A DNA stretch of 64,000 nucleotides from Verrucomicrobiia bacterium (GTDB lineage: Bacteria; Verrucomicrobiota; Verrucomicrobiia; Limisphaerales; DSYF01). Position numbers and translations under genes: made by a program. This document shows positions 1-8,872 of the stretch, one piece after another. Each line of letters opens with the position of its first letter. Position 1 is the first letter of the stretch. The DNA is taken from NCBI GenBank assembly GCA_035765895.1, contig DASTWL010000042.1:1-64000 (forward strand). The letters are read 5' to 3'. The notes under the pieces were generated by a model. That model did no database searches. It had not been told where the DNA came from and was given only the letters and a program-made list of their open reading frames with translations.

Positions 1-647
1 CCGCATCAAGGCGCGCTCGTGGACACCCCGAACGGCAAATGGTGGTTCATTCACTTTCAGGACGCGGCGTTTATGGCCGCCTCGTGCAGTTGCAGCCCGT
101 CCGCTGGCAGGACGGCCGGCCCGTCATCGGCCAGCCCGCGGAAAATGACGGCGTGGGCGAACCGGTGTCCGATCACGTGATGCCCGCGCTGGCAGCCGCA
201 TCCGCCGACGTGCCCCAGACAAGCGACGAGTTTGCCGCGCCGCAACTCGGGCTCCAGTGGCAATGGCAAGCCAATCATCGTGACGATTGGTTGTCGTTGC
301 GCCCCGCCCCGGCTGGCTGCGATTGTTTGCGCAGGCCAGTCCGGATTCCCGCCTGAACAGCATCCCGCACCTGCTGGCGCAGAAATTCCCCGCACGCACG
401 TTCGTGGTTGAAACCCAGGTGGAACTGACCGCTGCGCATGCCGGTGACGAGGCGGGCCTGGCCGTGGTCGGCCGGGAGGAGGCGGCCATCGCACTGGTGC
501 GTGACGGCGCCGGCGGCCAAATCATTTGCCGCTCAGCCCGGCGTATGGATTGGCGCCAAGGTCAGCCTTTATTGCTCGCAAACTGCAGCGGCAGGTGGGC
601 ACGCGGATTTTGATTACTTCCGTTTCAGCGCCGCCGGACCAGCGTAA
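1..647 (+). pseudogene. GH43-family glycosidase (beta-xylosidase-like), 3' part, frameshifted
   Basis: The 3' end of a glycoside hydrolase family 43 gene that runs in from the left edge; such enzymes cleave xylan or arabinan side chains. Frame 1 encodes GKWWFIHFQD (about 37-66). The reading then moves to frame 3 (YGRLVQLQPVRWQDGRPVIG, then PQTSDEF and LGLQWQWQAN). Near 290-300 it moves to frame 2 (PGWLRLFAQ, then LLAQKFPA). After about 520 it returns to frame 3 (GAKVSLYC, then HADFDYFRF) and stops at TAA 645-647. These pieces follow the order of the GH43 catalytic end plus the C-terminal beta-sandwich. At least three frame changes in 650 nt mean the gene is broken, or that this end of the sequence carries indel errors. 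Other genes in the window read cleanly, which favours real decay. Confidence 0.75.
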
Positions 648-671
648 GTAAAGCGGCTCAGGCGAGTAATT

Positions 672-1259
672 TCACTTGAAGCGGCTCGCCGCACCCGCCA
701 GGGCGGCGTCCAGTTCCTGCAACGGGCCGAGTGGTTTGATGCGTTGTTCGTCCGTTGAAACGTCCGGCTCGCCCGAAGCCAGCTTGTAAACCACCAGATG
801 GTCGGTGAGGAGAATCAGGCCGTTGAACCGCCAGCCGGTTACATGGGTTCGTCGTTTGAATCCGAAAATGTCCAGCAAGACGCTCCCGTAGCGTTTGGAT
901 TTGATGTCGCTCAGTTCGATCAAGTAGGCCCGGCCCTGGTCCCGCGCTTCGATGCAGGCCAGCACGGCCGGATCCAGATCGGCCTTGGTGATGCCCGGAT
1001 TGGGCATGAAATGTTGAATGACCTCGACGTAGGTCAGCACCTTGATGTTGGGCGTCGTTTGGGGATCGAACCCCAAGGCTTTCAAATCCGTGGTGGTCGT
1101 TTGGTAGGGAACAATCTGGTCGAAAGCGGCCTGAACATCCGCGTAATTCGTCCACTGAGATTTGAACGTCGTTCGGGTGGTTGGCAGCACCGAGGAGCAA
1201 CCCACCGCAAACACCAGCAGCCCGCACCCCACGACCACCTCTGCCCTGCGCCAGTTCAT
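672..1259 (-). CDS. Uncharacterised lipoprotein
   Basis: A 195-residue protein with a short basic N-terminus, a hydrophobic stretch and a lipobox-like FAVGC (Cys21), so probably exported and lipid-anchored. The mature part is globular with no repeats or catalytic motif I recognise. The VPYQTTTTDLKALGFDP stretch near residue 50 resembles the threshold-and-ratio pattern of small BamE/SmpA-type lipoproteins, but I would not assign that family. It is transcribed away from the tRNA-Val upstream and has no obvious operon partner. Confidence 0.7.
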   Translation of the reverse strand: MNWRRAEVVVGCGLLVFAVGCSSVLPTTRTTFKSQWTNYADVQAAFDQIVPYQTTTTDLKALGFDPQTTPNIKVLTYVEVIQHFMPNPGITKADLDPAVLACIEARDQGRAYLIELSDIKSKRYGSVLLDIFGFKRRTHVTGWRFNGLILLTDHLVVYKLASGEPDVSTDEQRIKPLGPLQELDAALAGAASRFK

Positions 1260-1524
1260 AATTGGCCTCTGGTTTGACGGAAGTCCGCACGAAGCCGCTT
1301 AGGCAACATCGGGCAGCCCTCCATCATTTCGCTACATTCTACCCTACGCCCGCGATGGCGGGATTCAAGGTTCCGGCGACGCAGCCTCCTTTGCATCCAT
1401 GGTTTGCGCTCAACCGCCGGCTTGGCGCGGCTTAATCCAGGGGGTTTTGAGGGACCACAAATCGACGAGGCCGGCAAAAAAACTTGAAGCTTGCGCCAAG
1501 GGTGAGCAATATCCGCGTCCGGCT
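1260..1524. other. Intergenic region, no feature seen
   Basis: 265 nt between the lipoprotein start and tRNA-Val. I see no convincing small ORF, terminator or strong repeat. It presumably holds the promoters of both flanking genes. Confidence 0.4.
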
Positions 1525-1599
1525 GCGCGCTTAGCTCAGTGGTAGAGCATTACCTTCACACGGTAGGGGTCGCAGGTTCGAAACCTGCAGCGCGCACCA
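1525..1599 (+). tRNA. tRNA-Val (anticodon CAC)
   Basis: Full cloverleaf. The acceptor GCGCGCT (1525-1531) pairs with AGCGCGC (1589-1595). D stem GCTC/GAGC. Anticodon loop TTCACAC gives anticodon CAC, reading GUG. T stem GCAGG/CCTGC encloses TTCGAAA. The discriminator A and CCA are encoded at 1596-1599. Confidence 0.97.
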
Positions 1600-1665
1600 T
1601 TCTTCTTCTCTGGTCCGATTCACCCGCCGCCAGAGCAACCGGTCTTTGCCGTCGGATGTCTGCCT

Positions 1666-2175
1666 TCACCATCCGCCATCCACCAGCAAATCCGTGATCT
1701 TCTGCGCCAGATCTTTGGCCAGCAAGGGCGTGGCCTGCCGTTCCGAGGAAACCAAATCGCTTCCCACCCGCAACAAGGTGCCGCCCTTGACGGTTTGATC
1801 GAGAACGGTGCGACCGCTGCCCCGCTCGATCACCTTGACGTGGGCGGAGAGCGAGATTTGATAATCCCGCACGGTGCGCACATCGTCCCGCTGCAAACTC
1901 AATTCCCGCCGCTGGTATTGTTCGATCACGCCGGTCAGAACCAGGTCGGCGTCACCCTCGGTTGCCAGGCGCAGGGTGCCATCCCGTTGGACTTGTTTGC
2001 GCAGTTGGGATGTTACTTCGTCCGCCAGCCCAGGTTCGGTGGAGTTGTTAAGAAACGGCGTGACCTGGACCGAGCGGGCGCTGGCCAGTTGTCCGTTGGT
2101 GGGGCCAAGGTGATACCCGGCGCAGCCGCATAGCATCAGCGCGGCCAGCAACACGAGATAGGTTCCGCCGCGCAT
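1666..2175 (-). CDS. lptE: LPS-assembly lipoprotein LptE
   Basis: A 169-residue lipoprotein of the LptE family, the plug partner of the LptD outer-membrane translocon that inserts lipopolysaccharide. The N-terminus has a hydrophobic stretch and lipobox LCGC, followed by the family-typical AGYHLG. Then come VTPFLNNSTEP, a DEVTSQLRKQVQRDG helix and the DADLVLTGVI strand. I chose the ATG at 2175 because it gives a normal lipoprotein signal; a longer frame to 2238 would overlap the upstream gene. It lies 4 nt after the BamD-like gene on the same strand, so the two are probably cotranscribed as an envelope-assembly pair. Confidence 0.88.
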   Translation of the reverse strand: MRGGTYLVLLAALMLCGCAGYHLGPTNGQLASARSVQVTPFLNNSTEPGLADEVTSQLRKQVQRDGTLRLATEGDADLVLTGVIEQYQRRELSLQRDDVRTVRDYQISLSAHVKVIERGSGRTVLDQTVKGGTLLRVGSDLVSSERQATPLLAKDLAQKITDLLVDGGW

Positions 2176-2179
2176 AGGC

Positions 2180-3166
2180 TTACTTGGTATCCGCCCCGAG
2201 GCGGGCTTTGAGCTGATCGATTCGCTTGCGCGAATCATTGGCGTATTTCGAGGTTGGATCGAGCAGCAGCACCTCGTTGTAGTAGATCAAGGCGCCGCGG
2301 ATTTTGCGCTTTTTCTCGTAGAAACGGGCGATTTCAAAACTGCCCCGCGCCTGCTCCGCGCGCAGTTCTTCCATCAAGTTTTGCGCCTCCTTGACGCGTT
2401 GATCCTGTGGATGGAGCGTGACGAAGTCGGTGAAGGTGGCGATGGCCGAGGCGGCCGCGCTCTGATCGTATTCCGCGGTTTTGGCTTCCTTGTAGTAGGC
2501 CATGCCGGCCTTGAAGGTGGCATCGGCGGCGATGGCGGGCCGGTCATTGTAACGGTCGGCAGCCCGTTCATAAGCGCGGACCGCTTCGGGATAATTTTTC
2601 TGTTTCTCCCGCGCGGCGCCAATCTTGAGCTGCGCCGCGGGAGCCACCGAACTGTAGGGTCCGGTTTGCACGATTTTGGTGAACATGCCCACGGTTTTTT
2701 CCATGGAAGGGTAGGCGGGGATGTAACCAAAAATCCGGAACCACTTTCCGGCGAGGTATTTGTTGGCAATGTTGAACTGGCGCTGCAGCACCTCCTGGAA
2801 CAGGCTGATGCGCGGGTAGCGCTCCACCACCTTCTGGTATTCCTTGAACGCCCGCTCGTCATTCCCCTTTTCCTCGTAGCAACGCGCCACGATGTATTGC
2901 GCCTCGGGAGCGTAGTCAGAGAGGGGCCAGATGCGGACGGTCCGTCGGGCGGCCTTGAGGGCCGTGGAGAAATCCTTCTTCTCCAGCGCAGTCCGGGCGA
3001 CTTCCAACTGATCCTTGGCCCGGGTGCGCTGCCATTTGCCCTCGCCGCCCAACGCCTCGTAAGACCACCCCTCGCCGGGTTGGTAGATCAAGGGTGCCGG
3101 CGAATGCACCACGGTGACCAGCCAGCAAAAGACCGCCAGCAGGAGGCGAATGGACCAACGTTTCAT
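2180..3166 (-). CDS. BamD-like tetratricopeptide outer-membrane assembly protein
   Basis: A 328-residue exported protein made of TPR-like helical pairs (for example YAPEAQYIVARCYEEKGND and NYPEAVRAYERAADRY), the pattern of BamD/YfiO and related assembly factors. The start at ATG 3166 gives a basic, hydrophobic signal sequence; an upstream in-frame ATG would add ten residues. Unlike classical BamD there is no clear lipobox Cys at the end of the signal, so it may be periplasmic rather than lipidated. It directly precedes lptE, consistent with a role in the outer membrane. Another TPR scaffold role is possible. Confidence 0.75.
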   Translation of the reverse strand: MKRWSIRLLLAVFCWLVTVVHSPAPLIYQPGEGWSYEALGGEGKWQRTRAKDQLEVARTALEKKDFSTALKAARRTVRIWPLSDYAPEAQYIVARCYEEKGNDERAFKEYQKVVERYPRISLFQEVLQRQFNIANKYLAGKWFRIFGYIPAYPSMEKTVGMFTKIVQTGPYSSVAPAAQLKIGAAREKQKNYPEAVRAYERAADRYNDRPAIAADATFKAGMAYYKEAKTAEYDQSAAASAIATFTDFVTLHPQDQRVKEAQNLMEELRAEQARGSFEIARFYEKKRKIRGALIYYNEVLLLDPTSKYANDSRKRIDQLKARLGADTK

Positions 3167-3239
3167 CGACGCACCGTAGCGACGGCATTTTTTCAAGTCA
3201 AGGCAAGCAGGGTTGCCGCCGCCACATGGCGCTGGCGCT

Positions 3240-3758
3240 TCACCCCTTGTAAACGATCATCACGCCGAAATCCGTCAACTGCTTCTGCGTGCCGATGTCA
3301 AGGTAGGTATAGCTGACCGGAATGAATTCGACGATGAACTCCTCGCCCACCTTTTGGATGAACTGCGTCACCGTTTCATCAAAATGATCGTGGCCGACCT
3401 CGACGCAGTCGATGCGCCGGATGGTTTTGACCTTGAGCGTGCGGTCGGTTTCCTTGGCCGCCACCTCCAGCGGTTTGAGCGGCTTGACGATGAGGCTTTC
3501 GCCGGGTTTGTCGCGCACCGGCACCTTCAAGTGCATTTCCACCTTGGCCGCCGCCGAGGAGGCGATGGGGTTGATGGGATGCACCTCGCCTTCGGTGGGC
3601 AGGGAATCCGTCGGCGAACCCGCCCGCGTGCCGGGCGCGCCGGGTTGCGGAATGGTAATCCTCTCGTTGCAGGACGGGCACTCGATTTCCGAACCGGCGC
3701 CTGAACTGTCCACCGCCAGTTCCTGATCACACTTGGGGCAATTGAAGATAAGGTCCAT
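3240..3758 (-). CDS. Zinc-ribbon protein of unknown function
   Basis: 172 residues. It starts with a four-cysteine zinc ribbon (CPKC at 7-10, CPSC at 27-30), followed by a Pro/Ser-rich linker to about residue 70 and a soluble alpha/beta domain ending FGVMIVYKG. The ribbon type is common at the N-terminus of planctomycete and verrucomicrobial proteins of unknown role. No enzyme motif is visible. Confidence 0.75.
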   Translation of the reverse strand: MDLIFNCPKCDQELAVDSSGAGSEIECPSCNERITIPQPGAPGTRAGSPTDSLPTEGEVHPINPIASSAAAKVEMHLKVPVRDKPGESLIVKPLKPLEVAAKETDRTLKVKTIRRIDCVEVGHDHFDETVTQFIQKVGEEFIVEFIPVSYTYLDIGTQKQLTDFGVMIVYKG

Positions 3759-3874
3759 AGGCTGAGCGTTCTGAATTGAAAACTAGGACTGTGTTTCCAC
3801 CGAGACCAGCAAAATCTCGGGCCAAATCTGCTTGCGACGCCCCACAGCGTCCTTTAGGTTCCGCGGTCCGCGGA

Positions 3875-3949
3875 GGGTTGGTAGCTCAGCGGTAGAGCAG
3901 CGGCCTTTTAAGCCGTTGGTCCAGGGTTCAAATCCCTGCCAACCCACCA
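3875..3949 (+). tRNA. tRNA-Lys (anticodon TTT)
   Basis: The acceptor GGGTTGG (3875-3881) pairs with CCAACCC (3939-3945). D arm GCTC/GAGC. Anticodon stem GCGGC/GCCGT with loop CTTTTAA gives anticodon TTT. T arm CAGGG/CCCTG. The CCA end is encoded. Confidence 0.97.
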
Positions 3950-3974
3950 CTCCCTCAGCGCTTTCCCGCCCGCT

Positions 3975-4838
3975 TCAATGCGCCGCTCCGTAGCCGCGCA
4001 CGAATCCGATGCATTGCGCGACCTCCGGCATCGAGCTTTCCCAGTGGTATTCGTATTCCACCGAGATGTTCCCCTGAAACCCTTGGGCCTTGAGTTCGTC
4101 CAGCACGCCTTTGATGTCGTTGACGCCGGTGCCGTAGGGCACATCGTGCGCATCCACCTTGCCGAACTCATTCAAGTCCTTCAGATGCGAACTGATGATC
4201 CGGCCCTTGAGAATGCGCAAGCAATCCACCGGCTTCAAACCGGACCGCGCCCAGTGTCCCGTGTCCGCCGCCGAGCCAATGCGCGGGTCCCGGTTTTGCA
4301 CGACGGAGAGAACATAATGCGGATCCCACATGCGATAGCCCGGGTCGTTGGCCCGGCGGGGATGGTCGTGGAAGCCGACGCGAATGTCGTATTCCTTCAC
4401 AAGCTTCTCAATCGTGTCGATGGCATCCACCGATTCCGTGGTGATGGCGTAAAGCCCCAGCTTTTTTGCAAAGTCGAACACCTTGCGGGCGCCCGCCTCA
4501 TCCTTCGGGATGGAGACGACACCATAGTTGACGGCCCGCACGCCGTATTTTTCCAGGGCCGCCTTCACCTGCGCGATGTCCTCGGGCGACGAGTTGTGGT
4601 CAAACTTCACCTTCCCGTCCGCGGAAAATTTTTGTCCCGGATAAAGCTCGATGACCTTGCCGCCGCACGCCGCGGTTTTCTCGATCCCCTCAAACACCGT
4701 GTAATGGTTCCACGTCCACGCCTGGCAACCGATCGCGAAGCCGCCCGTGCGGCAGGATTCCGGAATGGGCTCGGCCTTGGTAGAAAGACCGGTGATGATG
4801 AATGCGGCCGCCAAAGTCAGCAGGAATTTGTGATTCAT
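3975..4838 (-). CDS. Secreted sugar phosphate isomerase/epimerase-like TIM-barrel protein
   Basis: 287 residues with a signal peptide (about residues 1-21), then an AP-endonuclease-2/xylose-isomerase-like TIM barrel. Candidate metal ligands occur in the family order: Glu in TTESVD, His in VGFHDHP, Asp in AADTGHW, His in ISSHLKD and Glu in SVEYEY. Such proteins isomerise or epimerise sugars and are greatly expanded in Verrucomicrobiota and Planctomycetes. The signal peptide suggests a periplasmic substrate, perhaps polysaccharide breakdown products. The exact reaction cannot be read from sequence. Confidence 0.82.
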   Translation of the reverse strand: MNHKFLLTLAAAFIITGLSTKAEPIPESCRTGGFAIGCQAWTWNHYTVFEGIEKTAACGGKVIELYPGQKFSADGKVKFDHNSSPEDIAQVKAALEKYGVRAVNYGVVSIPKDEAGARKVFDFAKKLGLYAITTESVDAIDTIEKLVKEYDIRVGFHDHPRRANDPGYRMWDPHYVLSVVQNRDPRIGSAADTGHWARSGLKPVDCLRILKGRIISSHLKDLNEFGKVDAHDVPYGTGVNDIKGVLDELKAQGFQGNISVEYEYHWESSMPEVAQCIGFVRGYGAAH

Positions 4839-4983
4839 AGGCTTGAGAGATTGCGCGCCCCATCGCACCGGCAAATCGCGATGCTGTCAATCCAATTGCA
4901 CCGCTGGCGGCACGATCAGAGACGGCGGAATGCGAAGGGTCTGCTTTTGACGGCGTCATCCACTTGCGGCATGCTCGGCAATC

Positions 4984-5412
4984 ATGGGTCGGACCTACCT
5001 CTTTGCTTGCCCCAAGTGTGCCTATCAGGCGCGCGTGGCCGGCGGATCCGATGAAGGGATGAATCTGGTGATTCACACGTGCGCCTGCACCGACTGTCGC
5101 CGGCTGTTCGACGCCGTGCAACGGGCCCGCCTGCCACTGAGTGAGGCGCGCCAGTTTGGGGCGACGGCCGAAGCGCGCACCGGGCTGGCCGGGCTCCGCA
5201 AGAAACGACCCTGGCGACGGCCGCCCACGTTCGAGGGCCTGCTCGCGCGGCTTGGCGGCCTCAGCGATGAACCCCGGCGTTGGGTGGAATTCACGCCGGG
5301 CTGCGCCGTTTCCCGCCTGCACCGGGTGCGCCCGTGGAAAATCGGCGGCCGCTGTCCACGCTGCGGCGCCGTGATGGAGCGGAATGCCCTGCCCTTCCGG
5401 CTTTGGGACTGA
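4984..5412 (+). CDS. Cysteine-rich zinc-binding protein, unknown function
   Basis: 142 residues with CPKC near the start, a CACTDC cluster about 20 residues later and a final CPRC, so probably two zinc sites. A basic middle segment (RKKRPWRRPP) could contact nucleic acid. It is transcribed divergently from the isomerase-like gene. No family is recognised. Confidence 0.65.
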   Translation: MGRTYLFACPKCAYQARVAGGSDEGMNLVIHTCACTDCRRLFDAVQRARLPLSEARQFGATAEARTGLAGLRKKRPWRRPPTFEGLLARLGGLSDEPRRWVEFTPGCAVSRLHRVRPWKIGGRCPRCGAVMERNALPFRLWD

Positions 5413-5579
5413 GCCGGAGGTGATTTAGGCAGGCGGTGATCCCGGCGGAGGCCAAAAGTCCGGGAATTCGTTTTTGACACCACTGGCCGCGATTGGCACC
5501 TTGCGCGCCTGTTTAGGGATGGTTGCGAGCGGCCCGTAAGCACGATAAGCCGCCGTTGAATGTCACGTTTTAAAGCTTT

Positions 5580-6860
5580 ATGGCAGAACTAACCGGAAAT
5601 CTACTGGTCGCCCAGTCGGGCGGTCCCACGTGCGCGATCAACGCCAGCATCGCTGGCGTGATCACCGAGGCGGGCAAACATGAATTCATCGAGGAGATCT
5701 ACGGCGGCCTCAATGGGATTCTGGGCATTCTCAACGAGGAGCTCGTTGACCTCAACGACGAGAAGGCCAAAACCATCGAAGGCCTCCGCCACACTCCCGC
5801 CGCCGCGCTCGGCACCTGCCGTTACAAAATCAATTTCCAGAAGAAGCCCGAACAGGCCGCCCAGGACATGGACCGGCTGTTTGAAGTGTTTGCCGCGCAC
5901 AACATCCGCTATTTCTTCTACGCCGGCGGCAACGATTCCCAGGACACGTCCCACAAAATCCATCTCGAAGCGGTGAAGCGCGGCTACGACCTGCGCGTCA
6001 TCGGCGTGCCGAAGACGATTGATAACGACCTGCCGCACACGGACAACTGCCCCGGTTACGGTTCGGTCATCAAATACAACTCCGCCACGGTCATGGAAGT
6101 CGGGTTCGATGTCGCCAGCATGGCGACCGACGACGGCTCATGCTGCATCATTGAAGTCATGGGCCGCAGCGCGGGCTGGATCGCCGCCGGCACCGTGCTT
6201 GCCAAACGCGGCAACCCCGCCAACCCGCCGCACATCATTTTGCTTCCCGAGATCCCCTTTGAAGAGGAAAAGTTCCTCGCCAAGGTGAAGGAAACCGTGG
6301 ACGCCCATCGCTACTGCATCGTCGTGGTCGGCGAGGGCATCAAAGACGCGCATGGCAACGAAGTCGGCGCGGACAAGACCCGGCTCGATGCCTTCGGCCA
6401 TCCGGTGCTTGCCGGCGCGGCCGAGGAACTGAAGGAACGCATCCAGGGCAAGATGAACCTCAAGACCCGCACCGTGCTGCTGGGTTACGCGCAACGCGCC
6501 GCGGCGCATTTTGCCAGCCTCACCGACACCACGAATGCCTTCGCCGCCGGTGAAGCCGCCGTGCGCGCCGCGATCGACGGCAAGAGCGGCTACATGGTGA
6601 AAATCGTGCGCAACCTGCAGGGCGACGGCTCAATCCGCTGGACCACCGATTTGCAATCGCTCGAAGACATTGCCAACGTCGAGCACTTCCTGCCCAAGGA
6701 CTGGATCTCGGAAGACGGCATGATGGTGAACGAAAAGTTCATCGAGTATGCCAGTCCGTTGGTGGAAGGCGAAGTGAAGTTCCCCACCGAAGGCGGCCTG
6801 CCCAAATACGCCGTCCTCGAGAAGAACAAGGTGGAGAAGAAGCTCGCCGCGCGGATTTGA
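5580..6860 (+). CDS. pfp: 6-phosphofructokinase, predicted pyrophosphate-dependent
   Basis: 426 residues of the PfkA superfamily, phosphorylating fructose 6-phosphate in glycolysis. The donor loop is GGNDS (116-120), where ATP enzymes have GGDGS; the Asp in place of the second Gly (Asp119) marks PPi users. The catalytic loop is PKTIDND (144-150) with Lys145, which is also typical of PPi-type enzymes. The GRSAGW motif and substrate-binding segments are intact. By family rule it should use PPi and work reversibly. A strong terminator follows, so it is monocistronic. The membrane pyrophosphatase gene nearby suggests a PPi-based energy economy. Confidence 0.88.
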   Translation: MAELTGNLLVAQSGGPTCAINASIAGVITEAGKHEFIEEIYGGLNGILGILNEELVDLNDEKAKTIEGLRHTPAAALGTCRYKINFQKKPEQAAQDMDRLFEVFAAHNIRYFFYAGGNDSQDTSHKIHLEAVKRGYDLRVIGVPKTIDNDLPHTDNCPGYGSVIKYNSATVMEVGFDVASMATDDGSCCIIEVMGRSAGWIAAGTVLAKRGNPANPPHIILLPEIPFEEEKFLAKVKETVDAHRYCIVVVGEGIKDAHGNEVGADKTRLDAFGHPVLAGAAEELKERIQGKMNLKTRTVLLGYAQRAAAHFASLTDTTNAFAAGEAAVRAAIDGKSGYMVKIVRNLQGDGSIRWTTDLQSLEDIANVEHFLPKDWISEDGMMVNEKFIEYASPLVEGEVKFPTEGGLPKYAVLEKNKVEKKLAARI

Positions 6861-6877
6861 TTCAAATCGAAATTCCC

Positions 6878-6912
6878 AAACCGGAGCCGTCGGCCGACGG
6901 CTCCGGTTTTTT
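6878..6912 (+). terminator. Rho-independent terminator of the phosphofructokinase gene
   Basis: Perfect inverted repeat CCGGAGCCGTCGG/CCGACGGCTCCGG (6881-6906) followed by TTTTTT, 17 nt after the stop codon. Confidence 0.93.
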
Positions 6913-7007
6913 GTCGTCGTCTTCGGATAATGTCACCCGCCCGGACCGAATTCCAAACTCGACATCCCCCGCTCGCCACGGCTTAATCGGCGAGCTTTTT
7001 ACGCGCC

Positions 7008-8795
7008 ATGCCGCTTACGCCTGAACAACTCGCCCAAGCCAAGTCACTCGGTTTTTCCGACCGCCAAATCGCGCATCTGACCGGCACCACGGAAGACGCC
7101 ATCCGCGACCAGCGCAGGCAACTGGGCATCGTGCCCAGCTACCGCCTTGTGGACACGTGCGCTGCCGAGTTTGAGGCCTACACGCCCTATTACTATTCGA
7201 CCTACGACCGTGGCGACGACGAGGTCAAACAGACCGGCAAGCGGAAGGTGATGATTCTCGGCGGCGGCCCGAACCGCATCGGCCAGGGCATTGAATTCGA
7301 CTATTGCTGCGTCCACGCCGCGTTCGCCCTCAAGGAAGACGGCTTCGAAACCATCATGGTCAACTCGAATCCGGAAACGGTTTCGACCGATTACGACACG
7401 AGCGACCAGCTCTTCTTCGAGCCGCTCACGCTGGAGGACGTGCTGCACATTTACGAACGGGAGCAGTGCTGGGGCGCCATCGCCCAATTCGGCGGCCAGA
7501 CGCCGCTGAACCTGGCCCTCGGCCTGCAAAAGAACGGCGTGAAGATCATCGGCACCTCGCCGCAGAGCATCGAGATCGCCGAGGACCGCAAGCTGTTCGC
7601 CGCGATGCTGCACAAGCTCAACATTCCGCAGCCGCCCAACGGCCTCGCCACCAACGAAGCCGAGGCGCTCGTTGCGTCCAAGCAGCTGGGCTACCCCGTC
7701 CTGGTTCGCCCCAGCTTCGTGCTCGGCGGCCGCGCCATGCAGATTGTTTACAGCGATGCCGAGTTGCAGCACTACATGCGCTTCGCCGTGGAAGCTTCCC
7801 CCGAACGTCCCGTGCTCGTGGACAAGTTCCTCGAAGACGCCACCGAAGTGGATGTGGACTGCATCGCCGACGTCGGCCTGCCCAACGGCGGCACGATTGT
7901 CATCGGCGGCATGCTGGAGCACGTCGAGTTTGCGGGGGTCCATTCCGGCGACGCCGCCATGGTGCTGCCGCCGCACTCCCTCTCGCAGAAGGCGATTCAG
8001 ATCATTCGTGAATACACGCACGCGATGGCCCACGAACTCAAGGTCGTCGGCCTGATGAACGTGCAATACGCCGTGAAGGGTGAGGTGGTTTACGTGCTGG
8101 AGGTCAATCCGCGCGCCTCGCGCACCGTGCCGTTTGTCAGCAAGGCCATCGGGTTCCCGCTGGCAAAGCTCGCGGCGCGCGTGATGGCCGGCAAAACCTT
8201 GAAGGAACTCGGCTTCACCGAAGAAGCCTGGCCGAAGTATTGGGCGGTGAAGGAGTCGGTCTTTCCGTTCAACCGCTTCCACGGCCAGGACATTCTCCTG
8301 TCGCCCGAAATGCGCTCCACCGGCGAGGTCATGGGACTCGATGCGGACCTCGGCATCGCCTACGCGAAGTCGCAAATGGCCGCAAATTCCCCCCTGCCCA
8401 TGGGCGGCAAAGTCTTCATCAGCGTCAGCGACCTGCACAAACCGCACGTCGCCGGCGTGGCGAAGCAGTTCATCGACCTGGGCTTCGAATTGCTGGCCAC
8501 GAACGGCACCGCCACCGTGTTGGAAGGCGCCGGCCTCAAGGTCGAACGCATTCACAAGCTGCAGGAGGGCCGGCCCAACGCGATCGACTTCCTGAAGAAC
8601 AAGCAGATTCAGCTCGTCATCAACACACCCGCCGGCCAGACGCCACGCGCGGACGAGGTGAAGATTCGCACCACGGCGGTTTACACCAGCACACCGATCA
8701 TGACGACGCTTTCCGGCGCCCGCGCCGCCGCGCTCGGCATCGCCGCCCTGCGCAAAAGCGGCTACGGCGTGCAGACGGTGCAGGAATATCATTGA
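7008..8795 (+). CDS. carB: Carbamoyl-phosphate synthase large subunit, C-terminal half only (split CarB)
   Basis: 595 residues equal to roughly the second half of the normal CarB chain of about 1,070 residues. It starts in the helical oligomerisation region (LDT-CAAEF equivalent at 48-55). It continues with the second ATP-grasp unit (GGGPNRIGQGIEFDYC at 85-100, LVRPSFVLGGRAM near 230) that phosphorylates carbamate. It ends with the MGS-like allosteric domain (PIMTTLSGARAAALGI near the C-terminus). An in-frame TAA (about 6984) and the terminator of the previous gene lie upstream, so the N-terminal half is not adjacent and must be encoded elsewhere. The product is carbamoyl phosphate for pyrimidines and arginine. 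Split CarB is known in a few thermophiles and archaea. Confidence 0.9.
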   Translation: MPLTPEQLAQAKSLGFSDRQIAHLTGTTEDAIRDQRRQLGIVPSYRLVDTCAAEFEAYTPYYYSTYDRGDDEVKQTGKRKVMILGGGPNRIGQGIEFDYCCVHAAFALKEDGFETIMVNSNPETVSTDYDTSDQLFFEPLTLEDVLHIYEREQCWGAIAQFGGQTPLNLALGLQKNGVKIIGTSPQSIEIAEDRKLFAAMLHKLNIPQPPNGLATNEAEALVASKQLGYPVLVRPSFVLGGRAMQIVYSDAELQHYMRFAVEASPERPVLVDKFLEDATEVDVDCIADVGLPNGGTIVIGGMLEHVEFAGVHSGDAAMVLPPHSLSQKAIQIIREYTHAMAHELKVVGLMNVQYAVKGEVVYVLEVNPRASRTVPFVSKAIGFPLAKLAARVMAGKTLKELGFTEEAWPKYWAVKESVFPFNRFHGQDILLSPEMRSTGEVMGLDADLGIAYAKSQMAANSPLPMGGKVFISVSDLHKPHVAGVAKQFIDLGFELLATNGTATVLEGAGLKVERIHKLQEGRPNAIDFLKNKQIQLVINTPAGQTPRADEVKIRTTAVYTSTPIMTTLSGARAAALGIAALRKSGYGVQTVQEYH

Positions 8796-8872
8796 ACCGC
8801 CGGAACGGGAAATCGTCGTTGCCCGATATTTTTCCTTCTCACCGTCGGCGCCCGCGTTAGGCTGGCGGCCCG

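Noticed and set aside
7044-8792. Minus-strand open frame opposite carB
   Set aside because: His/Arg/Gly-rich shadow with no family features; carB motifs are unambiguous on the plus strand.
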